In this document: piece by piece, positions 7,604 to 15,098 of the stretch
How positions within the stretch are numbered: the stretch's first letter is position 1
How the letters are laid out: every line of letters begins with the position of its first letter
Assembly: GCA_947464365.1 (NCBI GenBank)
Contig: CANHWS010000036.1
Coordinates: 1 to 17,650 of the forward strand
Reading direction: 5' to 3'
Source: Cytophagaceae bacterium
GTDB taxonomy: Bacteria > Bacteroidota > Bacteroidia > Cytophagales > Flexibacteraceae
Length of the DNA stretch: 17,650 nt
Program-made: the position numbers and the translations under genes
The notes under the pieces: generated by a model
Database searches by the model: none
What the model was told of the DNA's origin: nothing
The model's input: only the letters and a program-made list of their open reading frames with translations

Positions 7604-9883
7604 TCAGAAGGCATCACGGTTCCGAACATGGTTGACTGAAAAACTAGTCGTCCAGATGATGGCATGATTGGAGTTTCGTTGGCCAATCTCGATTGTCGAG
7701 ACATTGCCTTGCCCGGGTAGCGCAAAAGAGGCATATCCATCAGAAGGGCCTAACAGATTCAGCTGGTCCGAAATCTTGAACGATGGCATATCAAACAACA
7801 CTTTGCCGTCATGCTGCTGGCCAACGAACTGATTGATCTTGACGAAAAACGGCGACAAGGTATCCACATTACTGGCATTAGGCAGATAGACTACCATACT
7901 GTTCCGGTTAAGGTACACCTTGATTTTGCCATCTTGAAACCCTGGCGAGTTTGGGAGCGTTGAAACTGGGTCAGGGCTATCGAGCAATAGCTGCATCTGA
8001 CGCGCATTACCCTGCGTAAAGTTCGAAACGAAGTAATATCGTGTTAGCTCATCCACTAACTCGACGTCAAACCGTGCAGTGTAGGAGGCCGTAACCAGCA
8101 TCCTGTTGAGGGCCCCACCTTCAGTTTCGGCCATGATGTTTCCGATATCCTCGAGGCAGTCCACCCATTCGAGCCGTACGGCAAGTTTGGTCAGGGAACG
8201 CACTAAGGGCTGCAGGTGATAGACACCGCCTTGGCCTTCAAGTCGCTTTTTCTCCTGTTTGACAAGTCTTGGGAGCTCAATTTGCAGATCCGAGCTTTTA
8301 TCAAGCGCATTCTCTAGCCGTTTAAGCAGCTGATACTCCTCGCCTTTTTGCTGCATTTCTTTTCGCAAATAGACATCGGGAATCTCGGCACCCCCTTGGC
8401 TAAATAGCATGTAAGTTAGTCCAAATCTGGCATCCTGCTTAAGGCTCTGATGTTTCGGATCTGTTCGGCTCAGGAGCAAAACATCTGGGGCTACACACTC
8501 GAAGAACCACTCCAGATAAGCACCAGGATTAGGTGTTAGTAACCGATCGATCCGGCCATTGCTTGCCCAAGTAATGTCCGGATTTGGTTTCATGGTCGGC
8601 ATAACCCCATAAACCACTGGCATATTGATCCCCAGCTGTGCAATGGCCCTTTCTAATGGCTCCTGGGCATTTGGCACCACAACCAGGTTATGAGCCTTAC
8701 TCGTCCAGGTCACCCCAGCGATCATGACCACCGTTAAGGCCGTGATGAATAACCTTGTGTTCCAGCTCGGGATGAAATGAGGCAAAGGATTCATCACGAA
8801 ATAGGCTGGCACAACAGCCATCAATGGCGTCATCCAGACGAAATTTGAGGCCGTATTCGCTTGCATCGGCAGGATAAAAGCAGCCAATGACATCACGATG
8901 ACAGAAGTCACGATGGACAATCCTAATAAACCAAGACCTGGCTGCCGCTCCACGAATAACGCCAAAACCAACAAAACAAGGCACCAAAGCCCTGATGCAT
9001 CCTCAAACTGGAGCAGGGTTTTGATGCAGCCGCCGATTAGGTAATGGAAACCATGCACTGACAGCTGCCACTGAAAATTGATAATGGGATCAAAGAAACC
9101 GAGTGTACCAAAGTATATTAGACGTAATACTTGGTAACCTATAGCAATGCCAAGGCCGTATGTAAATATCAGATTGAGGGCATTCTGGTTCGCCCCCTTT
9201 GGCGAACGATTGTAGTACAAATACAGAACTGGCAAAACCAACAGAAACCCTAAAGGATGGCATACAGAGGCCAACCCAACTAACACAAAAATGCGGCTAC
9301 GAACAGTTTGGCGACGGACATCAACGGCCATTTCGACCATCATACTCAAGAATATCAAGCCAAACCATGCCTGATGGCTTGCGACGTTGACACTGTGGAC
9401 AAAATCGCCATTGACGAAAATGATTGTACTTACGATAACCGCAAGGCCAATAACCCAATTCTGGGCCCGATCCACTAGATAACGAGCGAACTGATAGCCC
9501 AACAAAAACGTGAGCCCAAAGGCCTGGAGCACCACCAATACAGGGAGCGGAATACTGAGAACCGAGCCGATAAGATATAGTAGGAACTGGACCGGATTAT
9601 AGACCGAGTCCACCTTAGCACCTGCTGGTCCATTGCCGATAAAGGCATGATGCCAAAGGTTGCTGGCCGACTGATAGGTTTCAAAACCTAGGACATCTAC
9701 TTGGCCGAAAAGGTTGCCATGCAATAAGTTAAGTACCGCAAACACGACAGCAAACACAAGGCCAGAATACCACCCCAACTTCTTATTGAATGGCTTCCGG
9801 AATGCCTGACTCTGACGAATAATGCGCGCACTGGTGCCCAGTGTGCGGCTTGGTGTCAATGGTCTGAAAGCAGGTGTAGCCAT
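7604..9883 (-). CDS. Polytopic membrane protein, glycosyltransferase-C-like, with large soluble C-terminal domain
   Basis: This 759-residue protein has a basic N-terminus (1-35) followed by about ten to twelve hydrophobic helices up to residue ~395: the first at 36-56, others around 98-140, 143-158, 170-188, 197-225, 237-262, 280-312, 316-340, 348-365 and 377-394. A soluble region of ~360 residues follows. The first loop after helix 1 is acidic and aromatic (DVLGFETYQSASNLWHH), as in GT-C-fold lipid-linked sugar transferases, but no family-specific motif is certain. The soluble part starts with a segment like the extracytoplasmic domains of such enzymes (VPNAQEPLERAI), then a charged, possibly coiled region around 500-560. 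The downstream CBM9-like gene fits a cell-envelope glycan role. Membrane topology is clear; glycosyltransferase activity is inference, and a transport or uncharacterised membrane protein is possible. The gene follows ribE by 91 bases that contain a promoter-like element. Confidence 0.5.
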   Translation of the reverse strand: MATPAFRPLTPSRTLGTSARIIRQSQAFRKPFNKKLGWYSGLVFAVVFAVLNLLHGNLFGQVDVLGFETYQSASNLWHHAFIGNGPAGAKVDSVYNPVQFLLYLIGSVLSIPLPVLVVLQAFGLTFLLGYQFARYLVDRAQNWVIGLAVIVSTIIFVNGDFVHSVNVASHQAWFGLIFLSMMVEMAVDVRRQTVRSRIFVLVGLASVCHPLGFLLVLPVLYLYYNRSPKGANQNALNLIFTYGLGIAIGYQVLRLIYFGTLGFFDPIINFQWQLSVHGFHYLIGGCIKTLLQFEDASGLWCLVLLVLALFVERQPGLGLLGLSIVTSVIVMSLAAFILPMQANTASNFVWMTPLMAVVPAYFVMNPLPHFIPSWNTRLFITALTVVMIAGVTWTSKAHNLVVVPNAQEPLERAIAQLGINMPVVYGVMPTMKPNPDITWASNGRIDRLLTPNPGAYLEWFFECVAPDVLLLSRTDPKHQSLKQDARFGLTYMLFSQGGAEIPDVYLRKEMQQKGEEYQLLKRLENALDKSSDLQIELPRLVKQEKKRLEGQGGVYHLQPLVRSLTKLAVRLEWVDCLEDIGNIMAETEGGALNRMLVTASYTARFDVELVDELTRYYFVSNFTQGNARQMQLLLDSPDPVSTLPNSPGFQDGKIKVYLNRNSMVVYLPNASNVDTLSPFFVKINQFVGQQHDGKVLFDMPSFKISDQLNLLGPSDGYASFALPGQGNVSTIEIGQRNSNHAIIWTTSFSVNHVRNRDAF

Positions 9884-9921
9884 CGAAGGCAGGCGAAGGA
9901 TTTCGTGATTGATATAACCGT

Positions 9922-9929
9922 CAAAGGTA
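9922..9929 (-). promoter_or_regulatory. Bacteroidota-type -7 element for the membrane-protein/CBM9 operon
   Basis: The minus strand reads TACCTTTG here, a full match to the Bacteroidota -7 consensus TAnnTTTG. It lies about 39 bases before the ATG at 9883, in the 91-base gap after ribE. No convincing TTTG -33 box is found at the usual spacing. A short inverted repeat (TAGAT / ATCTA, 9928-9941) overlaps its upstream edge. Confidence 0.5.
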
Positions 9930-9974
9930 GATTATTATCTACTCATTTCCGCACTGATACCTTCAAGAACCGAT

Positions 9975-10598
9975 CTAGTCTAGATTGGCGATAAAGGGCG
10001 ACGTGCCAGCCAAAACTTTCCAACGGTCCAGGTACTTCCCCAAGATGTCAAACTCGATGTTAACCTTGCTACCAACCTGCCAACTGTGGATGTCGGTATG
10101 TTCCCAGGTGTAGGGGATAATAGCCACCTTTATCGTATCAGGGCCTAGACCAAAAACGGTAAGACTAATTCCATTGAGGCAAATAGATCCCTTTTCGACA
10201 ACTAGATGACCATAAGCAGGATCTATCTGGAGCGTGATCTCCCAGCTTCCTTCCTGATCCAAAATCCTCGTTACCGTAGCAGTTCCATCCACATGCCCTT
10301 GGACAAAGTGGCCATCTAGGCGGGCGCCTACAACCAGACATCGCTCGAGGTTAAGGACCGAACCGAGCTGGAGCTGGCCTAAGTTTGTTTTGGAAAGTGT
10401 CTCGGAGATGGCAGTGACTTGATGGGTACCTGAGGCTGCATCTATGGAGACAACAGTTAGGCAAACGCCATTATGCGATAAGCTTTGATCGACCTTGAGC
10501 TCAGATGCCAAGGACGATTGGACAGTGAATGTGTAGTTGGTGCCACTTGGATTGATGCCGATGACGGTACCAGTAGATTCGATAATACCTGTGAACAT
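9975..10598 (-). CDS. ribE: Riboflavin synthase, alpha subunit
   Basis: This 207-residue protein is riboflavin synthase (EC 2.5.1.9). It dismutates two molecules of 6,7-dimethyl-8-ribityllumazine to riboflavin and 5-amino-6-ribitylaminouracil, the last step of riboflavin biosynthesis in the cytoplasm. It shows the family's hallmark N-terminus MFTGIIE and two lumazine-binding barrels related by internal repeat. Barrel one (about 1-97) carries NGVCLTV and the conserved E-R-C-L stretch; barrel two (about 98-190) begins G-A-R-L-D-G-H-F-V-Q-G-H-V-D-G and carries KGSICLNGISLTV, then the I-P-x-T loop. The length is normal for the family. It lies 65 bases after degP on the same strand with no clear promoter between them, so read-through from degP is possible. 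No FMN riboswitch was recognised upstream, and no other rib genes are nearby, so the pathway genes are scattered. Confidence 0.5.
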   Translation of the reverse strand: MFTGIIESTGTVIGINPSGTNYTFTVQSSLASELKVDQSLSHNGVCLTVVSIDAASGTHQVTAISETLSKTNLGQLQLGSVLNLERCLVVGARLDGHFVQGHVDGTATVTRILDQEGSWEITLQIDPAYGHLVVEKGSICLNGISLTVFGLGPDTIKVAIIPYTWEHTDIHSWQVGSKVNIEFDILGKYLDRWKVLAGTSPFIANLD

Positions 10599-10663
10599 AG
10601 ATGCGATGATTATGGACTTGGCCTTTTGCCGAACAGCCCAACCTTTGATGAGATTAAGGACGT

Positions 10664-12163
10664 TTAGTTAGCATTAGGGGCAATAGCATAGAAGGACTTG
10701 CGGCCGTTCGGATACTGGCCTTCTAGCAAGGCACCTCCGTTAGTTTCGCCCAATATGCGCTCAAATTGAGCAGGGTCAGTCACTGCTTTTTTGTCAAGTG
10801 CTGAGATGATAAACCCATCCTTAATGCCTGCAGCCCCCAGAACACCATTAGGCAATACCTTTATTACTTTGATTCCAGAAGTCAGATTGGCTGTTTTGAG
10901 CTCTTGGGCTGTAAGGGTCCGGAGTTCGGCACCAAGGACCTGGCTTTTGTAGTTGTTTGGTGTGGCAGAGGTTAATTTTTCTTCGCCCGATCTAGACTTG
11001 AGCCTAACCTCGGTGGTTTTGATCGTGCCATTGTGGCCATATGTAATCTTGAGTTTATCGCCAGGACGGTTGCGTGCAACGAGCTCGATCATCTGGGCAG
11101 AGCTATTGACTTCTTGCCCATTGATTTTGTAGATTACATCCCCCGCCACAAGCTTGGCATCTGCTGCGCCGCTGCGTGCAAATACACCGCTGATATACAC
11201 TCCTTTGGTATCTGGCAGGTCCTTTTCTTTGGCAAACTCAGCTGATATATCCCGGACCTCAACCCCAAGTACAGCCCGTTGGACATCACCAAACTGTAGC
11301 AAGTCATCGATCACTTTTTTGACGATCGAGACTGGGACCGCAAACGAATAGCCAGTATAACTGCCTGTCTGACTAGCAATGGCAGTATTGATGCCTACCA
11401 GCTCGCCCCTTAGGTTCACGAGGGCACCGCCACTATTACCTGGGTTAACAGCCGCATCCGTCTGGATAAAGCTCTCTATCTGCATATTGCTCTTGGTCCG
11501 GAGAATATTGATGTTCCGCGCTTTGGCGCTCACGATGCCAGCTGTGACGGTTTGGGTTAAGTCATAAGGATTGCCAAGGGCCAAGACCCACTCGCCGATT
11601 TCCAGCGCATCGCTATTACCGTAGCTCACAAAAGGTAATCCCTGGGCATCTATCTTGACTAATGCAAGGTCAGTTGTAGGGTCGATACCGATAATCTTAG
11701 CCATAAAACTACGCTTATCATCCAGCACCACCTTTACCTCAGTAGCTCCATCGACAACATGGTTGTTGGTCACGATATAGCCATCAGCTGTTAAGATGAC
11801 TCCTGATCCACTGCTTTCAGAAGGCAAACCAAATTGTTCGTCACCGTTCCCACCATCTGGATTGCCAAAAAACTCCTCAAACGGATTGACACTCCTCTGA
11901 TTACTGGTTCTGGCAGATCGGCTCTGGATGGAAACCACTGCAGGGCTAGCCAGTCGAGCAGCACCTACGAAATTGAGCCCTAGTGGTACGTTAACTGTGT
12001 CGGAAGATCCTGCCCTTGCACCAAGCCAGCGACGTTGTTTTCCTTCGATGCCACCACTTTTGTCTGACAAGTTTCCACCGTCTGAGTTACTTAATCGCTC
12101 AAGACCGAGGGCTATAGCTGCACCCACAAATGCTGCTAACAAAAAAAGAAAAAACTGTTTCAT
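10664..12163 (-). CDS. degP: DegP/HtrA-family periplasmic serine protease (Do family)
   Basis: This 499-residue envelope protease/chaperone degrades or refolds misfolded periplasmic proteins. It opens with a hydrophobic export or anchor segment (MKQFFLFLLAAFVGAAIALG). The trypsin-like domain carries an intact catalytic triad: His135 in TNNHVV, Asp165 in TTDLALVK and Ser244 in GNSGG. The first PDZ domain spans about 298-391 (VLGVEVRDIS through the GDVIYKINGQEV core). A second, more divergent PDZ domain spans about 409-496 and ends the protein. A Gly/Asn-rich LA-type loop lies at about 90-118. The frame extends 34 codons upstream to 12265, but that N-terminus is polar, so ATG 12163 is chosen because it leads directly into the signal segment. 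The gene is divergent from the kinase-like gene. The paralogue name (degP, degQ or htrA) cannot be settled from this sequence alone. Confidence 0.5.
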   Translation of the reverse strand: MKQFFLFLLAAFVGAAIALGLERLSNSDGGNLSDKSGGIEGKQRRWLGARAGSSDTVNVPLGLNFVGAARLASPAVVSIQSRSARTSNQRSVNPFEEFFGNPDGGNGDEQFGLPSESSGSGVILTADGYIVTNNHVVDGATEVKVVLDDKRSFMAKIIGIDPTTDLALVKIDAQGLPFVSYGNSDALEIGEWVLALGNPYDLTQTVTAGIVSAKARNINILRTKSNMQIESFIQTDAAVNPGNSGGALVNLRGELVGINTAIASQTGSYTGYSFAVPVSIVKKVIDDLLQFGDVQRAVLGVEVRDISAEFAKEKDLPDTKGVYISGVFARSGAADAKLVAGDVIYKINGQEVNSSAQMIELVARNRPGDKLKITYGHNGTIKTTEVRLKSRSGEEKLTSATPNNYKSQVLGAELRTLTAQELKTANLTSGIKVIKVLPNGVLGAAGIKDGFIISALDKKAVTDPAQFERILGETNGGALLEGQYPNGRKSFYAIAPNAN

Positions 12164-12317
12164 TGTCGGTCTAAAGTGGTCGTTTGGGATTTGTTTTGGT
12201 TTGCCCGATTTTGTGCCCCGCGTCTTGTTAGATTCACAAACCAGACCGGCAAAATAGGTGGGCAATAAAGAGGCATTAACAAGGACAATCCTGCCTTCAT
12301 GTTTCGGCCTTTGTACT

Positions 12318-12326
12318 TATCTTGCA
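12318..12326 (+). promoter_or_regulatory. Candidate -7 element for the kinase-like gene
   Basis: The plus strand reads TATCTTGCA, one T short of the TAnnTTTG-type element. It lies about 58 bases before the chosen ATG at 12384 and overlaps the minus-strand element for degP. No clear -33 box is seen, so this is weak. Confidence 0.5.
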
Positions 12327-12332
12327 AAGGTA
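12323..12332 (-). promoter_or_regulatory. Candidate -7 element for degP
   Basis: The minus strand reads TACCTTTGCA, matching the Bacteroidota TAnnTTTG -7 consensus. A TTTG sequence lies upstream but with a shorter spacer (about 15 bases) than the usual 19-21. Initiation here would give degP a leader of roughly 150 bases. If the kinase-like gene instead starts at 12258, this element would lie inside its coding region. Confidence 0.5.
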
Positions 12333-12383
12333 AAGCCAGACTTGCGTCAAATAATTGAGGATGATCCAGAGTTTGCCCAACCT

Positions 12384-13982
12384 ATGATACAACAAGACCT
12401 TATATCCCTTTTGTTTGAGGCCACAACCGACGCTCTGGCTGCTGTCTCGGCAGACGGAAAAGTATTGGCCAATAATTTTGCGGCACTTAAATGGTTGCCA
12501 CAGCTAAATCTGCGCGAGCTTTTCAACGAGGCCCAACGTCAAGGCTTCAACCAGCCTGGCAAGTTTATCGTGCTAGAGCCGTCGCCATTCCCACAGGCAG
12601 ACATGAAGGTCAATTGGCTTGGGTCAAACCAAAACAAAGTCCTAATCTCGATCAGAGAGCATTTTGGTGACCTAACACAGAGACGCCCAACAAGTCCAGC
12701 TGCCGTTTCTGGCCACAACAAACGGGGTTTATCTCAGCCCTTTGGTCTAGACCAGCAACAAGAAATCCCGAGAGGAGCCAATCTCTACCAAGGTAGCACC
12801 TCGTTCACGACCTACCGTGCCAACACGTCCGACTCGAACTCCTCCCAAACCTATGCCCCGCCTCAACCAACCTTTTTGGAAGAGGCTTGCCAAGTGGGCG
12901 AATTAGGAGCTTTTTATATCAACCTCGAGGCTGGCATTACCAACTGGACACCTGCCATGTTCGATTTGCTAGGCATACAGCAAGTGGCCAACCCGACTAT
13001 GGCCCTGCTTGAGCGCTACATCCATAGCGACTACCGGAAGCAGGTGATGGGCAAACTACATAATGCCATTAACGAAGGCGAGTATTTCGAGGACCACTTC
13101 TTGGTTACCCATCCTGACGATGCCAGTCTACACTCGTTACACATCAAGGGAAAAGTCAAACGTGATGGCAATGGTGCAGCGATATCTGTTGTTGGGGTAG
13201 TCTATGCTGGTGTGACCAACCTAGACCAACAACGCCTCACGGATGCAGAAGCAAGTATGATTAAGCAAGCATCTGATGAAATTAACAACCTGACCCAAGT
13301 CATAGCACAAGATGTTAAAGCACCAATCAGCAGCATTGACCGTATCATCGACGAAATAGAAGAAGAAATGGGCCCCCTTGTCAGTCCACACAGCAAGGCA
13401 CAGCTCGATGTGGTACGTGGCATTGCCAAACGGGTTGACACCATGCTCGATGGCCTGATTGTCTATGCCCAGTCCACCAAAAACAACAACGAGCTAACTT
13501 GGATCGATACCGAACAATTAGTGGTTAACTGCTTGGAGTATTTACAAGTGGGCCACCATGTCAGGATAGAGCTGCCTCAAATTTGGCCAACCATATTCCA
13601 AAACAAATGGCCGATAAGCCAAATCTTGAATAACCTACTTTCCAATGCCATTGGGTTCAACCACAATGACAAGCCACTGCTCAAAATAGGCCTCATTGCG
13701 CAGGCAGATGGCATTTCGCTTACGGTCCAGGACAACGGACCTGGCATTCCGCCCGAGCACCTAGAGCATGTGTTTGATATGTTCTATACTGGCAACAACC
13801 GGACAAAGGGAAGTGGTGTAGGCCTTTCTATCGTCAGGAAGATACTTGGAAATATAGGTGGGAGTATCCAGCTAACGTCCAATGTCCATACTGGCACTAT
13901 TGCTACGGCCTTTATCCCATGTCAGGTTGGCCCTCCTGCGCCCCGAACCTTGGATAGCAAGGCTTTCAGGGCACGGGCCTAG
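12384..13982 (+). CDS. Soluble PAS-PAS histidine-kinase-like protein lacking the H-box histidine
   Basis: This 532-residue protein has no membrane segment, so it is cytoplasmic. A PAS-like domain covers about 1-95 (LISLLFEATTDALAAVSADG). A polar Gln/Ser/Thr/Pro linker covers about 98-165, and a second PAS (PAS_3-like) covers about 170-285. The HisKA-like dimerisation helices cover about 288-365, and the HATPase_c domain about 405-510. The ATP-binding boxes are intact: N-box (NNLLSNAI, 416-423), G1 (DNGPGIP, from 450) and G2 (GSGVGLSI, from 476). The H-box reads IAQDVKAPISSI, so the expected histidine is Gln309 (codon CAA). This predicts no autophosphorylation at the canonical site: it may be a pseudokinase, use another residue, or act as a phosphatase or partner subunit. 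The frame also opens at ATG 12258 (42 more residues), but those residues match no domain and overlap the candidate promoter; 12384 leads straight into the first PAS. The start is moderately certain. Confidence 0.5.
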   Translation: MIQQDLISLLFEATTDALAAVSADGKVLANNFAALKWLPQLNLRELFNEAQRQGFNQPGKFIVLEPSPFPQADMKVNWLGSNQNKVLISIREHFGDLTQRRPTSPAAVSGHNKRGLSQPFGLDQQQEIPRGANLYQGSTSFTTYRANTSDSNSSQTYAPPQPTFLEEACQVGELGAFYINLEAGITNWTPAMFDLLGIQQVANPTMALLERYIHSDYRKQVMGKLHNAINEGEYFEDHFLVTHPDDASLHSLHIKGKVKRDGNGAAISVVGVVYAGVTNLDQQRLTDAEASMIKQASDEINNLTQVIAQDVKAPISSIDRIIDEIEEEMGPLVSPHSKAQLDVVRGIAKRVDTMLDGLIVYAQSTKNNNELTWIDTEQLVVNCLEYLQVGHHVRIELPQIWPTIFQNKWPISQILNNLLSNAIGFNHNDKPLLKIGLIAQADGISLTVQDNGPGIPPEHLEHVFDMFYTGNNRTKGSGVGLSIVRKILGNIGGSIQLTSNVHTGTIATAFIPCQVGPPAPRTLDSKAFRARA

Positions 13983-14126
13983 AGCCTACAAGCACGACCT
14001 CGCAATAAATTGGTTGCCTCCGGATCAGCATAATCCCCTGTAATGGTTGTTTGGGCAACATTCAAATTGGATATGGATTCAAGTTCTTATGACCTCGCCA
14101 GCAGGAGATTTTAACCATAAGTACCT

Positions 14127-14963
14127 ATGACTGTCTTTCAGATCGTGCTTGTAACCTCTATCAAGGATCAGGCACAGCTTTTTAGACGTGAGCTCGTCAA
14201 CACTGGGCTCAAATACAACCTTTTTGTCGTCGACACAGAGACAAAGGTCTTAGAGGTAATCAACAAGTACAACTCAGTTTTGGGGTTCTTTGTGGCCGAA
14301 GATCATCAAAGATGGCCACTCTGGACCGAACTTTCCGAACAAGGACAGCACCTAGTTCTACTACAAAATAGTGACCAAATACGCAATACGGACACTGTCT
14401 GGACCGATGCGTTAGACCGAAAATGTCTGGAACTAGGCAGGCTACCGATCACGATCAACTACCTACTAAAACTGACAGACCAAGCCAACAGGATCTCCAA
14501 GCAAGCCCTCGATCATGCCAATTTGTGGCAAATTGCGGTGGGCGCAACAGCCAATCCTGATTCCATCGTATTCGTGGTCGATCCCGAATTCAAGATTCTA
14601 TTTTGCAATGAGGCCTTCCGTGTGGCCATGGTAAGCTCCCTAAACGTCAAGATGGACATCGGCACCAATTACCTAGAGGTACCGATGATGGCCGAACGAC
14701 ACAAGCGAATGAAGGAATATAGCCAACGCGCTTTACTTGGCGAAGTATTTGTCGTCAAACATAACTACGGCGAGGACGAAGCACATCCTTACTGGTTTAG
14801 GATACGTTACATACCCATTTACGAAAAACTTGCTTTGACCACTGACAATAAGATCATTGACTTAAGCCAACAACCAACAAGTCGAGTACCCAAAGTTATG
14901 GCGGTGGCCATAATAGGTGATAACATTACCTTTGAGGTCTTGGCCAACAAAATCGACAAGTAG
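14127..14963 (+). CDS. PAS-domain protein with degenerate receiver-like N-terminus
   Basis: This 278-residue soluble protein has no membrane segment. Residues about 1-125 follow the alternating strand/helix order of a response-regulator receiver domain: FQIVLVTS, then helix AQLFRRELVNTG, YNLFVVDTETKVLEVIN and VLGFFVAED. The acidic pair after strand 1 is replaced by Thr-Ser, and no aspartate sits at the end of strand 3, so phosphorylation is unlikely. Residues about 135-270 form a PAS domain (DSIVFVVDPEFKILFCNEAF) with a long insert before the last strand (MAVAIIGDN). There is no kinase, DNA-binding or cyclase output domain. It lies 144 bases after the kinase-like gene on the same strand, and the only ribosome-binding-like sequence (AGGAG at 14103) is far upstream of the ATG. 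It may be a sensor or adaptor for the neighbouring kinase-like protein, which is inference. The receiver assignment is tentative; the PAS assignment is firmer. Confidence 0.5.
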   Translation: MTVFQIVLVTSIKDQAQLFRRELVNTGLKYNLFVVDTETKVLEVINKYNSVLGFFVAEDHQRWPLWTELSEQGQHLVLLQNSDQIRNTDTVWTDALDRKCLELGRLPITINYLLKLTDQANRISKQALDHANLWQIAVGATANPDSIVFVVDPEFKILFCNEAFRVAMVSSLNVKMDIGTNYLEVPMMAERHKRMKEYSQRALLGEVFVVKHNYGEDEAHPYWFRIRYIPIYEKLALTTDNKIIDLSQQPTSRVPKVMAVAIIGDNITFEVLANKIDK

Positions 14964-15098
14964 CGCTGGCGTTTAGTTGTCGCTAGTCCATGTCCCAAGG
15001 TTGACATCCTTGACCTCACATCAAACCCTAAACAACTGGTATTGACGCAAGACAGCAGGCTTAGGTTCCATAATTAGGCATCAAGCATCATGTTTACC

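Noticed and set aside
7576..7740. Longer N-terminus for the CBM9-like gene, overlapping the upstream membrane-protein gene by 137 bases.
   Set aside because: The extra 55 residues are polar, read in a frame alternative to the conserved gene, and would bury the export signal; ATG 7575 is better.
9973..9985. Near-palindrome ATCTAG-T-CTAGAT across the ribE stop codon, considered as a terminator.
   Set aside because: The one-base centre cannot form a hairpin loop and no T-run follows on the minus strand.
10599..10663. Possible FMN riboswitch or promoter ahead of ribE.
   Set aside because: The 65-base gap is too short for an FMN aptamer and has no TAnnTTTG element.
12164..12265. Longer N-terminus for DegP starting at 12265.
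   Set aside because: The added 34 residues are polar and precede an otherwise perfect N-terminal export segment starting at 12163.
14996..15012. Small hairpin CAAGG-N7-CCTTG between the convergent genes, considered as a bidirectional terminator.
   Set aside because: The stem is only 5 bp and there is no adjacent T-run on either strand.
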